Shown: piece by piece, positions 47,703-58,905 of the stretch
Layout: each line of letters begins with the position of its first letter
How positions within the stretch are numbered: position 1 is the stretch's first letter
Assembly (NCBI RefSeq): GCF_000208745.1
Contig: NC_030854.1
Span: 23,943,467-24,007,466, forward strand
DNA length: 64,000 nt
DNA from: Theobroma cacao
Lineage: Eukaryota; Streptophyta; Magnoliopsida; Malvales; Malvaceae
Reading direction: 5' to 3'
The notes under the pieces: model-generated
Told to the model about the DNA's origin: nothing
The model's database searches: none
The model's input: the letters and a program-made list of their open reading frames with translations, nothing else
Program-made: the position numbers and the translations under genes

Positions 47703-50700
47703 TGTAACGACCAGTTCCTTGATCACTATCGGCATCCAAGTCTTGCAGGAGAACTCGCCAAGTCCCGAACAAGCCTTATTTGAAACTCTTGTTAATACGT
47801 TATATTGATTCCATCGATCTATGTAATTGCTTTGAACCGAATAACTCTCTGTAATATGATTTGAACAAAAGTCGTTATAAATCGACTTAACTTTTATTCC
47901 TCATAATTGTAAAAATACATCAAGGTTTATAATCTCCAAATGTACATTTGCATTAACACTATTTACAAACAAATTATGCAATGAACGACCCAACCTCTAG
48001 AAGCAGAGTGACTCAGAATAAGGTGTTATGAGATGCCTTTACCTATCTGCGGTGGACAATATAATGCCGATGAATGCACACTACGCTGATCATTATCTGC
48101 GAAAAAGGGGTGAGTCTCACAAATTCAGTGATCATCGGCTCTGTGAGCAGGGTGTAGATGAGAAACAAGCTTAGAGCAGAACTTTTTGAATAATAAAACC
48201 AGAGTATAAAACGATAACCTTATAAAACAAAACAACAAATAAGGTGCTTGTGCCTTGTAAAAATAATTCTGTAAAAATCATAGGGCAATACTTTCCTTGG
48301 CAAACAATGCCGAAATCAAAGCATACTAAAATAAATTTCAATTATCGAAATCATTTATTTCCTTCATAAATACAATGGTCGTATAAAAAAAAACACGCTC
48401 CCAAACGGTGTGGCATGTAAAAATAACCGAGTATATCCACATTCATCAATTCATGATCAACATATAAAGCATTGAAAACTTTCAATTTAAAAAGGGGAGC
48501 TAAGCAAAACAATATCTCTCCACCATGCAAAAGAGTACGAGTCCAAAAACTCTCAAAGCTCTTGAGTAGGTAATCATAGATAATCAACCCGGTGGACCCT
48601 ATTCCATGTAATAACAATCCAGGATCCCCCTTCCAGCAGATTCCCACAACCATGGCAGTCCCGATGATGTTGGTCGACATTAGAAAAATCATATGGTCAC
48701 AACCACATATATCAACTTGTGGCCTTGCCACGTATAACAACCCGTGGCCTTGCCACGTATAATCACAGATCATGGCCTAGCCACGTCTAACAGCCTGTCG
48801 GGGACCCAAAGGTTTTTTAGCTAGAGCTCACTTGTGCACAAGGGTCACACTATTCTAATGTGACATTCGACCTACTCTCGATGCTATCGGTTTGTCAAAA
48901 TCATTTTCAGAAACCAAATCAAGGTTTTCAAGAGTTATTCTTTAAATCATTTTAAAACAAGGTTCGGCAACCTTTCAAAATTATTTTCCACATTAAAATG
49001 CATGGTGTAAACATTTGCATAAAGTTCGGACTAAAACCGGCTCACAAGAATTGAAATTTAAGTCATTTATCAAGTGCAATCAATTATGCATGTCACATAA
49101 AGATACAAGGCATGGTTTTGATGCAAAACATTGCAAAAGGGCTTGTTTTTCGATTTCTCAAACACTTTACATATGTGTATAAATATAGTATACACAAACA
49201 ACTTCCAAATCAATTTGCATCCACAATTGCCTATCATTTCTACCAGCTCATGCTTCTCACAAAAGTAGTGCATAAATCATTGCAAACCATGTATTCAAAT
49301 CACTTGTCATTTTCTAGCAACTCATGCTTTCCACAAAGGCATTGGATAGTACTATATATATACTTTGATATAGTAAGAAATTGATACCCCTTACTCACTT
49401 TTCTTGGTAGGATATTACTTCACCAATTTAAACTCTTTGCATTCTTAATCGATCAATATCACTGGCGGTTTAACCGTTATCCTTCTTAATTTACATGCAC
49501 GGCAACAATCCTTTACTTGTCAATTTCCTGGCAACACTTAAATACAAAATACTTAGCAACTTTACAATTTATTCTATCCCACACTTGCTGCCCACACTTA
49601 GCTTTATGCTTTTGTAGCCTATTCTTTGTTCCCCCTTCTCATTCAAGTACTAACCATTAACTAAGTAGTTCAATTCATGCTATAATTACCATTCCTTCAC
49701 AATGAATCTTTTGCACATATATATATAGGTATCAACTTTACCAAAGAATTCTGAAGTCTTTACATGCATAATTTTCTATCCTTTACTTTCTACAAAACAT
49801 TACATTCCCACAACATCCAAACTCATAACTAGTATAAGCATTCTTCCTAACCGTACCTAAGATAGCACAATCAATTTACATTGCATGCTTACCTTTGGAA
49901 TGGCTTGGACTTTCATGCACTTCAATATTTCCTCCAAAGCGCTTTTTCTTTATACCTCAATTTCCACCATTCAACAATGGTTTGGTAACATGCATGTAGC
50001 TATTCTCTTTCAAACCTTGTAAATCTTTACTGTCACAAACATTTTCACACAATCACAATTCATTTCCATAACAAATCTATAACCAAAATCAAAGTTCCAC
50101 TTACCATAAATTGGTTGAACTCGTGGATCATCCATATTCTTTTCCTCTTGATCCAAAGCTTTTTCTTTCATGTTTCTTAACCACTAGGAAAAATAACTCA
50201 TATCTCTCAACAAAGGATGAATTTCTAGAAGCAATGAAGCTTGATGATAGGAAAATGGCAAGAAATAAGCTCACGAGTACTAAGTGAAAAGGAGTAGCCA
50301 AGCACTTTTCTTTGAACTCTTTCTCTCTTCTCGGGTGGAAGCCTCACAAGGCTATTTCCTCTTCATTTTTCTTCCAAATGGGGTGGATCTCTCAAGGCAA
50401 ACACACTTTGTTTTCTTTCTTTTTGATATAGGCGGACATAACAAAAAATAGGCTTGAAATGGCCTTGTAAAATTTCCCATTTCTTTTCCATTTCTTTCAT
50501 GGGCGGATTGCCCAAGGAGATAGCAACATATCCTTTCATTTCATCCCAATTCACATTTCATTTCATCTCCTTTTATTTCCACTTGTCATTCCCCCCATTT
50601 GTCCACTTTATTACCCAACAATATTTCATGCAAATTCCCTTTTCCAATAGCCTTGCCACCCCATGAACCAATAAGACCTCATGCAATTATTCCACTCTTG

Positions 50701-51770
50701 AATCTAATTTGGCCTCTTTCAAAACCAATAGGATTTCATGCACTCTTTAATTTATTTTTTTTATTCTTAATCCTTTCTCTACCACCATGTGTACCCAATC
50801 AAATTTCAAGCATGGCTTTCTTTCAACTAAATGTTCTTTGTTCTTTTTCTCTTTGTCATCTTTCACATAGTGGGGGTCCTACATGTCCCCCACTAAGCAT
50901 TATCCTTTTTACATGCAATTTCCATCAAGCTAAGCAATCTCACTTGCATTTCATTTTACTTGCATCCAACTTGAATTTCATTTGGCTTTCCAAAACACAA
51001 ATATGTACATCAAATATTCTCTTAATTTAAAATGGTGAAATTGCACACATGTCCTCCAACTTTTTTTTTTTACCATTTAACCCCTATAAACTTTCATCTT
51101 TTACAATTTGGTCTTTCAAATATTTCATAAATTGCAACTTGATCCTTCAACTTGTTCATAATTACAACTTCACCCCTTTACTTTTCATTATTTGTAATTC
51201 CACCCCTCAACTTCTTATTCTTTTCAATAAGTCCTCCGATCATCCCTTTAATTCCAATTTTCTTCTATTTTTCTTCCTTTACACGTGTATAAATAAAATA
51301 TCAAATTCACACTTCACCAAGGTGTCACCTTAATATTTAAATATATACTTACCCTCTTGTACTTTATTTAAGGAAGGCACGCAGGCCCCACTAATATTGT
51401 TTTTCTTCAAAATTCTTCCTTATTTCTTCTCTCGTACTTAGATTAGCCATATAGTCCTCCTTCATGACGAATTTCAACAACAGATAAATTTATTAATAAA
51501 ATATTATTTATTCCAAAATTCTTCACTTGTCTCTTCAGGTCCCAAAGTATCTCACTTTGTCTTAATTCACTTCCAAAGTACCTTTTAACTTGTTATTCAT
51601 CACCGATAAAAAATTATTATTTTATTATTATTTTTTTACATGCGAAATATTTTATTCCAGAATATTCCTTTCACTCGTCTCCATTCTTTCACACTTAATT
51701 TAGCTTTAATTAACCCTCATCCTATCGATAAGGTCGTATTGGCTTCTTTACGAGGGTACAAGGTGTTACA
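47703..51770 (-). mobile_element. Solo LTR, Ty3/gypsy-like, 4.07 kb (copy 2)
   Basis: Starts TGTAACGACC and ends AGGTGTTACA, with flanking GTGTT (47698-47702) and GCGTT (51771-51775). The same substitution in the target duplication as copy 1 proves a single insertion before the block was duplicated. Frames inside (for example 48351-48773, 50599-51030) are not genes. Confidence 0.84.
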
Positions 51771-51775
51771 GCGTT

Positions 51776-52172
51776 ACTCATTTCTCATGTCTCTTTATAG
51801 TGAACAAAGACGAAGGTTTTCAATGAGTCACTATACAACTTGTTAGAGATGAAAACATCTTTCACTTGGCCGAAGCAGTTGAAGGCTTTTTTGAGTTTGG
51901 TTTTGGAGACCCTTGGGCTTAGGTTTCCAATGTAGAAGGTTAGTAAGGTGGAAAGCCAATCGTTTTCATGGGAGTTGTATTAGGTATTTGGAGGATTGGT
52001 TAAAAGGTTTTGGGAGCTATAGGGGCAGTGGTCGATGGTCCCAATGTATGAGGTAGGGGTGGGGTAAAGTAGTTCTACTGTGGGGATAGGTGTTTGGTTG
52101 GCGGTAATAGGGGTAGGGTTTTAGGCAAGAATCCTGGGTGTTTTTTTGCAGAGTGTGAAAGGCTTAACATTT
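51776..52172 (-). pseudogene. LINE ORF1 N-terminus with RRM (copy 2)
   Basis: The minus strand again reads TFYIGNLSPRVSKTKLKKAF with the RNP1-like FVFVHY near the LTR edge. Stops are present upstream. Confidence 0.72.
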
Positions 52173-52512
52173 AGGCAAAGAATAAATCCTATAAAATTGT
52201 TATTTTTAACTAATAACAAAATCAATCCTCAGCCAAAAAAATTATAATATTATTATTTGTATTACTTTAAAGTTACTTACATGAAATTTACGGTGAGTGA
52301 AAGTTCTCTTTCATAAAAAGTTTAAAATAAGACAAAAGAAGATAATGTGTACTATCTTGAGCTAATTACACTCATCATATTTATAATTTCAAATGTTATA
52401 TTTTATCCTTAAACTTCTAATTTCTACATAAAAAAAGTGTTAAACTTTATATATAATTAATTTATACTTAAACCAAAAGCTAATGTAAAAGGAATTTATA
52501 ATATGATGTAAT

Positions 52513-54490
52513 TGTTGGGATTTAATGTACAAGGATCTTCCTTTACCTTAATTTATAACTCTCCGAATGAGTAAGATTCGTTTTATTTATTTTGTAGATT
52601 GGAAAGGAGACAACTAATTTTTATATAATGAATCCCTAGTCCCACTCATCATAGGATTTAGGGTTTTCTACACAAGTTACACTATTAAGCCCACATATAA
52701 CATTGAAGTCTAGCTAACAATCTCCCACTTAACTTAGCCTGATTTAGATAAAATGAAAAAATATATTAAAGAAAATATAAGTTTGCACTTTAATTACTTG
52801 AGAAAATCTTATAATCTCCCACTTGAACTATAATATTTAAATTTAAATTTTGAAAATAACTTTTCTTAAAACTAAATTACATGTTAAAACAATTGAAAAT
52901 TTTACAGGTTAAATTACAAAAAAATTGGTTTTGAGACTACTCCAAATACCATTTGTACAATAAAATTTGTATATAGAAAAATAATAGTAACTACATCTAC
53001 AAAGATATAGTGCCAATTATAATCACATATATCACCCAATCCTATCGACATGAACTCGACGTGGTAGTGTTGTAATGAACAAAAACACTTTGTTGATTTT
53101 CTATTTCATGTTCATTTGTTGTATTCATTTGTTAGTCATGTTATAATTTATTTATATAACTCAAGCTTGTAAGAAAAATACTTCATTCAATAAACCTGAA
53201 TGTCTACCTTACATATCTCTAGATATATTTTATATGTCAAAGACATACCCTTAGGGCTATGAATTTATGCCTTATCCTATGCTTAAGACTGACACATGTC
53301 CTTAAGTCTTCACATATTCAAAAATGCATACACACACAAACAAACACTTTCTGATTGAATATCACTAAATATCCATTATAAAAAATAAATCCAGTTACAT
53401 CATCAAGGATACGTTCCAAACAAAATTAAGCACAAAGCATAAAACAATGTCAAATCCTCTCACTAACCAAGTACATCAAAAGACTTCACAATAATCTTGT
53501 CATAAACCTGTTTCTTGAAAGTGACAGGGTAGTCCCTTAGTCAAAGATCAACTATCATGTCATCATTTGTAATATGCTTTATTGAAATGTCACCCTTTTT
53601 CACAAATTTTTTAACTTTCAAAATATTTTATCCTCATATGTTTAGCCCTTATGATACTTTATTCTTGTTAGTGAATAAAACTGCTACAATGTTATCACAA
53701 GACAACTATATGGACCTAACAATATAGTTAACTACCGACAACTCTTTAATGAGATTCTTAACCAAATAACTTGTGTAGTTGTTCTAAGTGTACTACAAAC
53801 TCTGCTTACATAATGGATGAGATCACAAGTGTTTGCTTTATATTTTTTCAAGATATGGCACCGCTTCCCAACATAAAAAAAAATGTATGGGAATGTGAAC
53901 TTCCTATTATCTAAATAACTAGCAAAATAAGAATTTGTACATATTAGGGTCTTCAACCTTTTGATAAACTAGCATATAATTCTTAATCCTCTTCAAATAA
54001 CTAATTATTTTCTTTACAGTTTACTAATGATCTCTATTGAGATTAGATAAATATCTTTCTCAAAGACTCACGACTGAAGCAATGATCTCTATTTGTACAT
54101 ATTAGGGTCTCATGCACACTTGAGCATGCATCGGGCTTCTTACTACACTAGTATATGGCACTACTTTCGTAAATTCCATCTCAACATCATTTAGAACATG
54201 GTGCCAAGTTCAATTTATCTAACACATGATATCAATGTACGTATGCACATTGAGAGAGTTTCAACAAGTGACGAGATCTATTTATATGGATTTCAATCCC
54301 AATGACATAGGACGCTTGCCTTAAAAAAGAAAGCTTTCTAGAAACTAAATTCTCAATCTTTTGTACTATGCCTAAACCATTACTAGCAAGTAAGAAATTA
54401 TTAACATACAAAATATGATAGATAAATTTGTTTTCACTGATCTTGAGATATATACATTAGTTTAACTTGTTCTCTACAAAACCAAAAGAG
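52513..54490 (-). mobile_element. Truncated Ty1/Copia element (copy 2)
   Basis: The LTR is 52513-52719, followed on the minus strand by the AAGTGGGAGATTG tract and broken RNase H and RT sequence, ending next to the inverted repeat at 54536. It is equivalent to 11373-13350. The minus frame 53732-53956 covers part of the RNase H region (SYFASYLDNRKFTFPYIFF). Confidence 0.75.
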
Positions 54491-54535
54491 GTGATCACTA
54501 CACACAAGATGAACTTTACAATTTTGGCTCCCCGT

Positions 54536-54872
54536 TGGGACCATGACATGCTCCCTTGATGTGGGATTCATGGCTTCCCATTAAGACTATACATTCTACA
54601 CGATGTGGGATTAATGGCTTCCCATTGGGACCGTGACATCTTCAGCCCCTCCAACAAGAACCCATTGTCCTTAATGGCAGATCACTAGTACCCCTAGAAC
54701 CTGCTTTGATACCAACTGTCACAGTCCCAATGGAGAGTTGTGAATCCCATATTGAAAAGGTTGTACGCTCCCAGCGGGGAGCCATGAGGATATCACACTC
54801 CCAACAAGGAGCCATGAATCCCACATCAAGGGAGGATGTTATGGTTCCAACGAGAAGCCATGAATCTCATAT
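54536..54872. repeat. Long inverted repeat (copy 2)
   Basis: Same structure as 13370-13719. Overlapping frames on both strands (54642-54824, 54706-54897) are products of the repeat symmetry. Confidence 0.7.
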
Positions 54873-56326
54873 TGATTGTGTTTTAGAGTATGACTAGACA
54901 TTTAAGGTTCACACCATCTTCAATCTGTGAGATGCTTTTTATGATACAAAACTGTGATGCTAGTGGGCCAAAGTGGACAACACTTTATAGGCTGGTGTGA
55001 ATCATGACAAGTTTGCTTTTTTTAATCATATTATGAGTTATAATATTATTGTTGCTTGATTTAGATAAAAAGTAAAAGTATATTAAATAATGTAAACTCA
55101 AATTTTTTTAAAAAAAGTCAAAGATAATGTATATTAACTTTCATGAAAGGTACAAAATGCTGCTACAAGTCTCCAGCTTTAGGCCTAAGTAGAAGACTTG
55201 TTACAGCAAGGCAACCTTATCAACAGCTCACACTATAGTTTTAATAATGTAAACTCAGACTTTGATTATTTAAAAAAATCTAACAAAAAGAACTCTATTT
55301 ATCAATTTAAAGGCTAATTTTTTTATGAATTTTCCCTTTAAAAGTTACACTATAGCGAACTATAAATGTCTATCGGCCAGTGAATCAACAACTTTTTAAT
55401 AGTTAAATCAAGGGAAGAATTCTTTTGAATACAAATTGAAAGTTTAAGAAATTTCTTTTAATATTTCAAATATTCAGGATGAATATGATATTCGATTGAT
55501 GCAAATTAACCAAGAAACACTATACACATATGAGTGAAGAAGGTGTGTTTTTGGACAAATTAAGATAAATGGAATGACTGCCTACAAGCCACACATGCTG
55601 GGCGTATTAGACATCTCTAAGCAAATTCTTGTGATTGAAGAAAGATGTGTGTTCCTAATCAATTTGGCTACAAGTAAATTGACAAGATTTATTTTATAAT
55701 TTTCATTCTTGGATAAGGCCCAAGCTAAGGAAGCACAGATACCATACGTAACATGAATACGATACAATACAACTAACACGACATGGTAATGTTTAAAGAT
55801 TAATATTTGATGCGTTGACAATGTATAGTTTTTATACATAGTCAGGCAATCAAATTTTAACACTTATTTTGAAATAAATAAAATGTTGATAAGGTCTCAA
55901 AACGACGTTAGGTTTTAATATCAACTTTTATTTCTTTCAAAATAATACTTCATTAATGAAGTGTCAGAATTTGATAACTTAATAATATATAGAAACTATA
56001 TATATATTGTCAATACATCAAATATTTTCCTATGTTTAAGATAAGATACCATATGGTATGATATAATAATATATAAACATTTTTATATGATTTTTATGTA
56101 AAAATATTTAATGTAAATGCAAAATTATACTTGTCATTCAAATATAATCAATTTTTTCAGAAAAGCTTTCCTGTCATTCAATTAGTTGTAATACAGTTGG
56201 ATGGTTTTCAATCCTTCCAAATTCAACCCATTTGTAACCTACGCTTTAACGCTCCATGGACAGATAAACAAAACAACTTAATTAATTTGGGTTGGCCATC
56301 ACACAATGTACGTTGCAGATACGTAC
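54873..56326 (-). other. 5' part of SSL intron 1, no gene seen
   Basis: AT-rich intron sequence equivalent to 13720-15174, ending at the GT donor (56326-56325) of exon 1. Confidence 0.7.
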
Positions 56327-56613
56327 CTCAATCGGGAAGTGATTGTAAAATTGATCCACCGTTGTTCATTTTCTTGCCACCTGATGATCCGACCATCTGA
56401 TATTCCTGCATAGAGACCCTCACCAAGTAGGTCAAATGCCATACTTTCAGGTCCTACGACACGCACAATTGGGACAACTTTCAGTTACCAAAGTTTGCAG
56501 CTGGAAGGTTGTTCTACGACGAATTTCTCAAAGAACAGCGTGATATGATTGACGGCTATGAGTGCATACAAGATAACTATTACTGCTAATGTGAAGAAGA
56601 GTTTGGAAGTCAT
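56327..56613 (-). pseudogene. SSL exon 1 with a premature stop (copy 2)
   Basis: The ATG at 56613-56611 opens a 287-nt exon. Residues 1-30 form a hydrophobic anchor. Codon 43 is TAA (56487-56485) where copy 1 has CAA. After it the frame stays open through GPESMAFDLLGE and ISDGRIIRWQENEQRW to the donor GAG|GTACGT. The single C-to-T change truncates the protein before the propeller. Confidence 0.9.
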
Positions 56614-57161
56614 GCTTGTAGAGAATAAAAGAGTTTATGTTGAAATAAGTTTGAAGGGAAAATGGAAGAAGTGCTACGAGGTGCTGTGAGCAAAAGAACG
56701 CAAAGGAAATAAATGTATGCATTACATTTTCTGGTAGAAGTCTAGAAGATTGATTGATGGTTGCCAAGATGCTTTCATGCCCTCGTGGCATGTTTTGTCC
56801 ATATGTGGAAATGGTTCTTATTAGTTAATGACCTTTGTCCTTTGATCAAAATAACACAAAACAAAAGAAAACCTTGTTTGATAATTCGGTTCTTGTTTTT
56901 CTTTTAAGACTTCATTTGATTAGGGTTTAAAAGAACCAAGCCCATGTAATACCTTTTGAGCAAGATTTAAGTTTGCTTTCTTAATTAGTTTAAATTTTTA
57001 GGATTCTTTGTTAAAAATGTTCAATTAAAAACTAAACTTTGAAAATCCAAATCCATATGATAAAAGCAATTGTTGCATAGACAAGTACACAAATTTTGAA
57101 ATAATTTGAATGTGTTTTGATAATTTATTTTAATAAAATTTTTATTGAAATTTTTTGATAA
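56614..57161. other. Upstream region of the SSL gene
   Basis: Sequence 5' of SSL exon 1 on the minus strand, absent from copy 1. It should hold the 5' UTR and promoter, but I see no clear TATA box. The minus frame 56528-56791 overlaps exon 1 in another frame and is not real. Confidence 0.5.
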
Positions 57162-58509
57162 AATTTTCACCTTTCAATAAATGTCAATCACTTTTTGGCA
57201 AATTTTGTAGTAAGGTCATTACTTTTGACCTTCCTGTAAGGTCATTATTTTTGACCTTCCTGTAAGGTCAATTAATAAAGACCGTCCAATTTATGAGATT
57301 AAATTGCAGCCATTGATTTAAAACCCAAAAAGAAACCGGTAAACAAATTCAAGCAATAAACAAAAAATCCTCCCTTTGAAGGACTCTCATTTTATGCCTT
57401 ATTAATAGAAACCATATATTTGCATTACTTTTATTCAATGGTTAAAATTTCATATTATAAATAGGATTGTCACTATAATAAATCAGAAAGTCAAAATTAA
57501 AAAGTATAATAACAAAAATAAAAACACATGTAATTTAAAGTTGTCATTAAAAAGCCAACACGTAAAGTTTTTAAAAGTTATAATTAAAAATCCTTAACGT
57601 AAAGCAATAAAAATTGATATAAAAACTTGTAAAGGTAGAATAACTAAATTTAAAATCTTAACATAAATGTGTGAGAGTTAACATAACAAGTCAATTAAGA
57701 AAAAAATATAATTTTAATGAAAAAATAATTTAAATTGTATTTTCCGGCTAAAAGTGTTTAACGATATAAAAATTTTAATTTTTAAATAAAAAATAATAAG
57801 GATAAAAATAATTATAGTTCAAAATTGGCATAGAAAAGCCTTGACATAAAACCATAAGAATTGACGTAAAAACTTATAAAGGTGGAATAACTAAATTTTA
57901 AATCTTAACGTAAATGTGTGACAGTTAACGTAACAAGTCAATTAAGTAAAAAAATCTAATTTTAGTGAAAAACAAACATTTAAATTTATATTCTCGGACT
58001 AAAAGTGTTTAACGATATACAAATTTTAATTTTTAAATAAAGAATAATAAAAATAAAAATAATTATAGTTCAAAATTAACGTAAGAATGCCTTAACGTAA
58101 AAACTTATAAATGAGGAATAAATCAATTTTAAATCTTAACATAAATGTCTGAGAGTTAACATTACAAGTTAATTAAATAAAAAAAAATCTAATTTTAATG
58201 ACCAAACCAACATCCTTAATTGCATGACCTAAACAAACTTGTCAGCCGAACGCAACATGACACAAGTAGGCTACACAATCGATCGCTAAGCATACCTATC
58301 AAATGAGACTCGAGGATCTCTCGTCATATGGTGATCCCTAGCTAAGTCATGTATATGAAAACCAAAAACATGAGATTTAAAAATGTGAGTATAACTCAGT
58401 GAGTGAATAATGTAATGGAACAAGCTAAACATGGTTCAATAATAAAAAATTACCTTTAATTGCAAACCATGCACTTTGCTTTAAAAGCCAAATCTCATTC
58501 AAATCATGA
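57162..58509. repeat. Repeat segment B' (copy 2) with ~240-bp tandem repeats
   Basis: Counterpart of 20026-21309. Three AT-rich units (anchors near 57635, 57879 and 58107). It has an extra duplicated phrase (TAAGGTCATTA.TTTTGACCTTCCTG twice, 57213-57260) and a 23-base segment near 58308 that copy 1 lacks. Confidence 0.85.
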
Positions 58510-58640
58510 ATGACAATGTGTTATGCATCAATCAAATGTGCTTAAACAAGTGTGAAAACTCCTCAGAAGTTAGGAGAAAGGTGTCCATCAATGACCTTTG
58601 AACGCATTCAAAAGGAAGGTATAATTTAATTACAATGCAA

Positions 58641-58905
58641 GGGGATTGACCCTTTAACCCTTGAGGGTTGATCCTTGGCACATAAAACCTATCTTGTAGG
58701 TTTTGTCTTCTAGGTATTGACCCTTTATCTCTTGAGGATCAGTCCCCTTTAAATAAAAGGCTTTGATTTGGCTACTAGAGGTTGGAGATTGACCCTTTCT
58801 ATCTTGGGGGTTTATCCCTCCAAAGCAAAGAGCTTTCCAATTAGCTATTGGATGTTGAGGATCGACCTTTCTATCTTACGGGTCAATCCTTCCAAAATAA
58901 AACAC
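58641..58905. repeat. ~72-bp tandem array
   Basis: Four units of GGA.ATTGACCCTTT..TCTTGAGGGT..ATCC, starting near 58641, 58713, 58784 and 58857. Copy 1 retains only the last unit (from about 15404). Confidence 0.8.

Larger units (their letters stand above)
40962..52200 (-). mobile_element. L1-type LINE, copy 2, with a visible 3' tail
   Basis: Same structure as copy 1, here with its 3' end: minus-strand ...ATAAAATTCTCTTGTTATTC followed by the A-rich tail AAAAAGAAAAAA at 40974-40962, the usual plant LINE ending. Domains on the minus strand: ORF1 RRM (51776-52172), ORF1 tail (46440-47702), endonuclease end with SDHNL (46139-46405), RT with the LRQGYPLSPM block (44875-45129), zf-RVT (about 43620-43930) and RNase H (42777-43388). 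Two LTRs interrupt it. Without them it is about 5.8 kb, short of full length because of the endonuclease deletion. It sits inside SSL intron 1. Confidence 0.87.
41179..56559. repeat. Large duplicated block, copy 2 (A')
   Basis: Counterpart of 1-15407. Here the block forms most of SSL intron 1 plus exon 1, in its apparently original setting. Small differences from copy 1 include a 32-bp deletion near 50910, a templated insertion near 54084, an extra hairpin unit near 48720, and the stop in SSL exon 1. Confidence 0.93.
37404..56613 (-). pseudogene. Strictosidine synthase-like gene with a 15.5-kb intron 1, probable pseudogene
   Basis: Three minus-strand exons fit one gene: 56613-56327, 40782-40517, 37962-37404. 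Both introns interrupt the frame in phase 2 with GT/AG borders. Summed with one missing base in exon 2, the exons give 371 codons with stop (370 aa), the size of plant SSL proteins. The N-terminal TSKLFFTLAVIVILYALIAV is a signal/anchor segment, then a six-bladed beta-propeller. Members are vacuolar or secreted hydrolase-like proteins; most lack true strictosidine synthase activity, so I do not infer alkaloid synthesis. Exon 1 carries a TAA at codon 43 and exon 2 a frameshift. Intron 1 contains the whole LINE/LTR nest of block A'. A tandem SSL relative is represented by exon 1 at 15175. Confidence 0.87.

Noticed and set aside
48351..48773. 140-codon minus-strand frame, also partly open at 7195-7575
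   Set aside because: It lies within the LTR; conservation between the copies reflects recent duplication, not selection, and no domain is seen.
56528..56791. 87-codon minus-strand frame overlapping the SSL start
   Set aside because: It is in a different frame from the SSL exon, which has clear family similarity and correct splicing phase.
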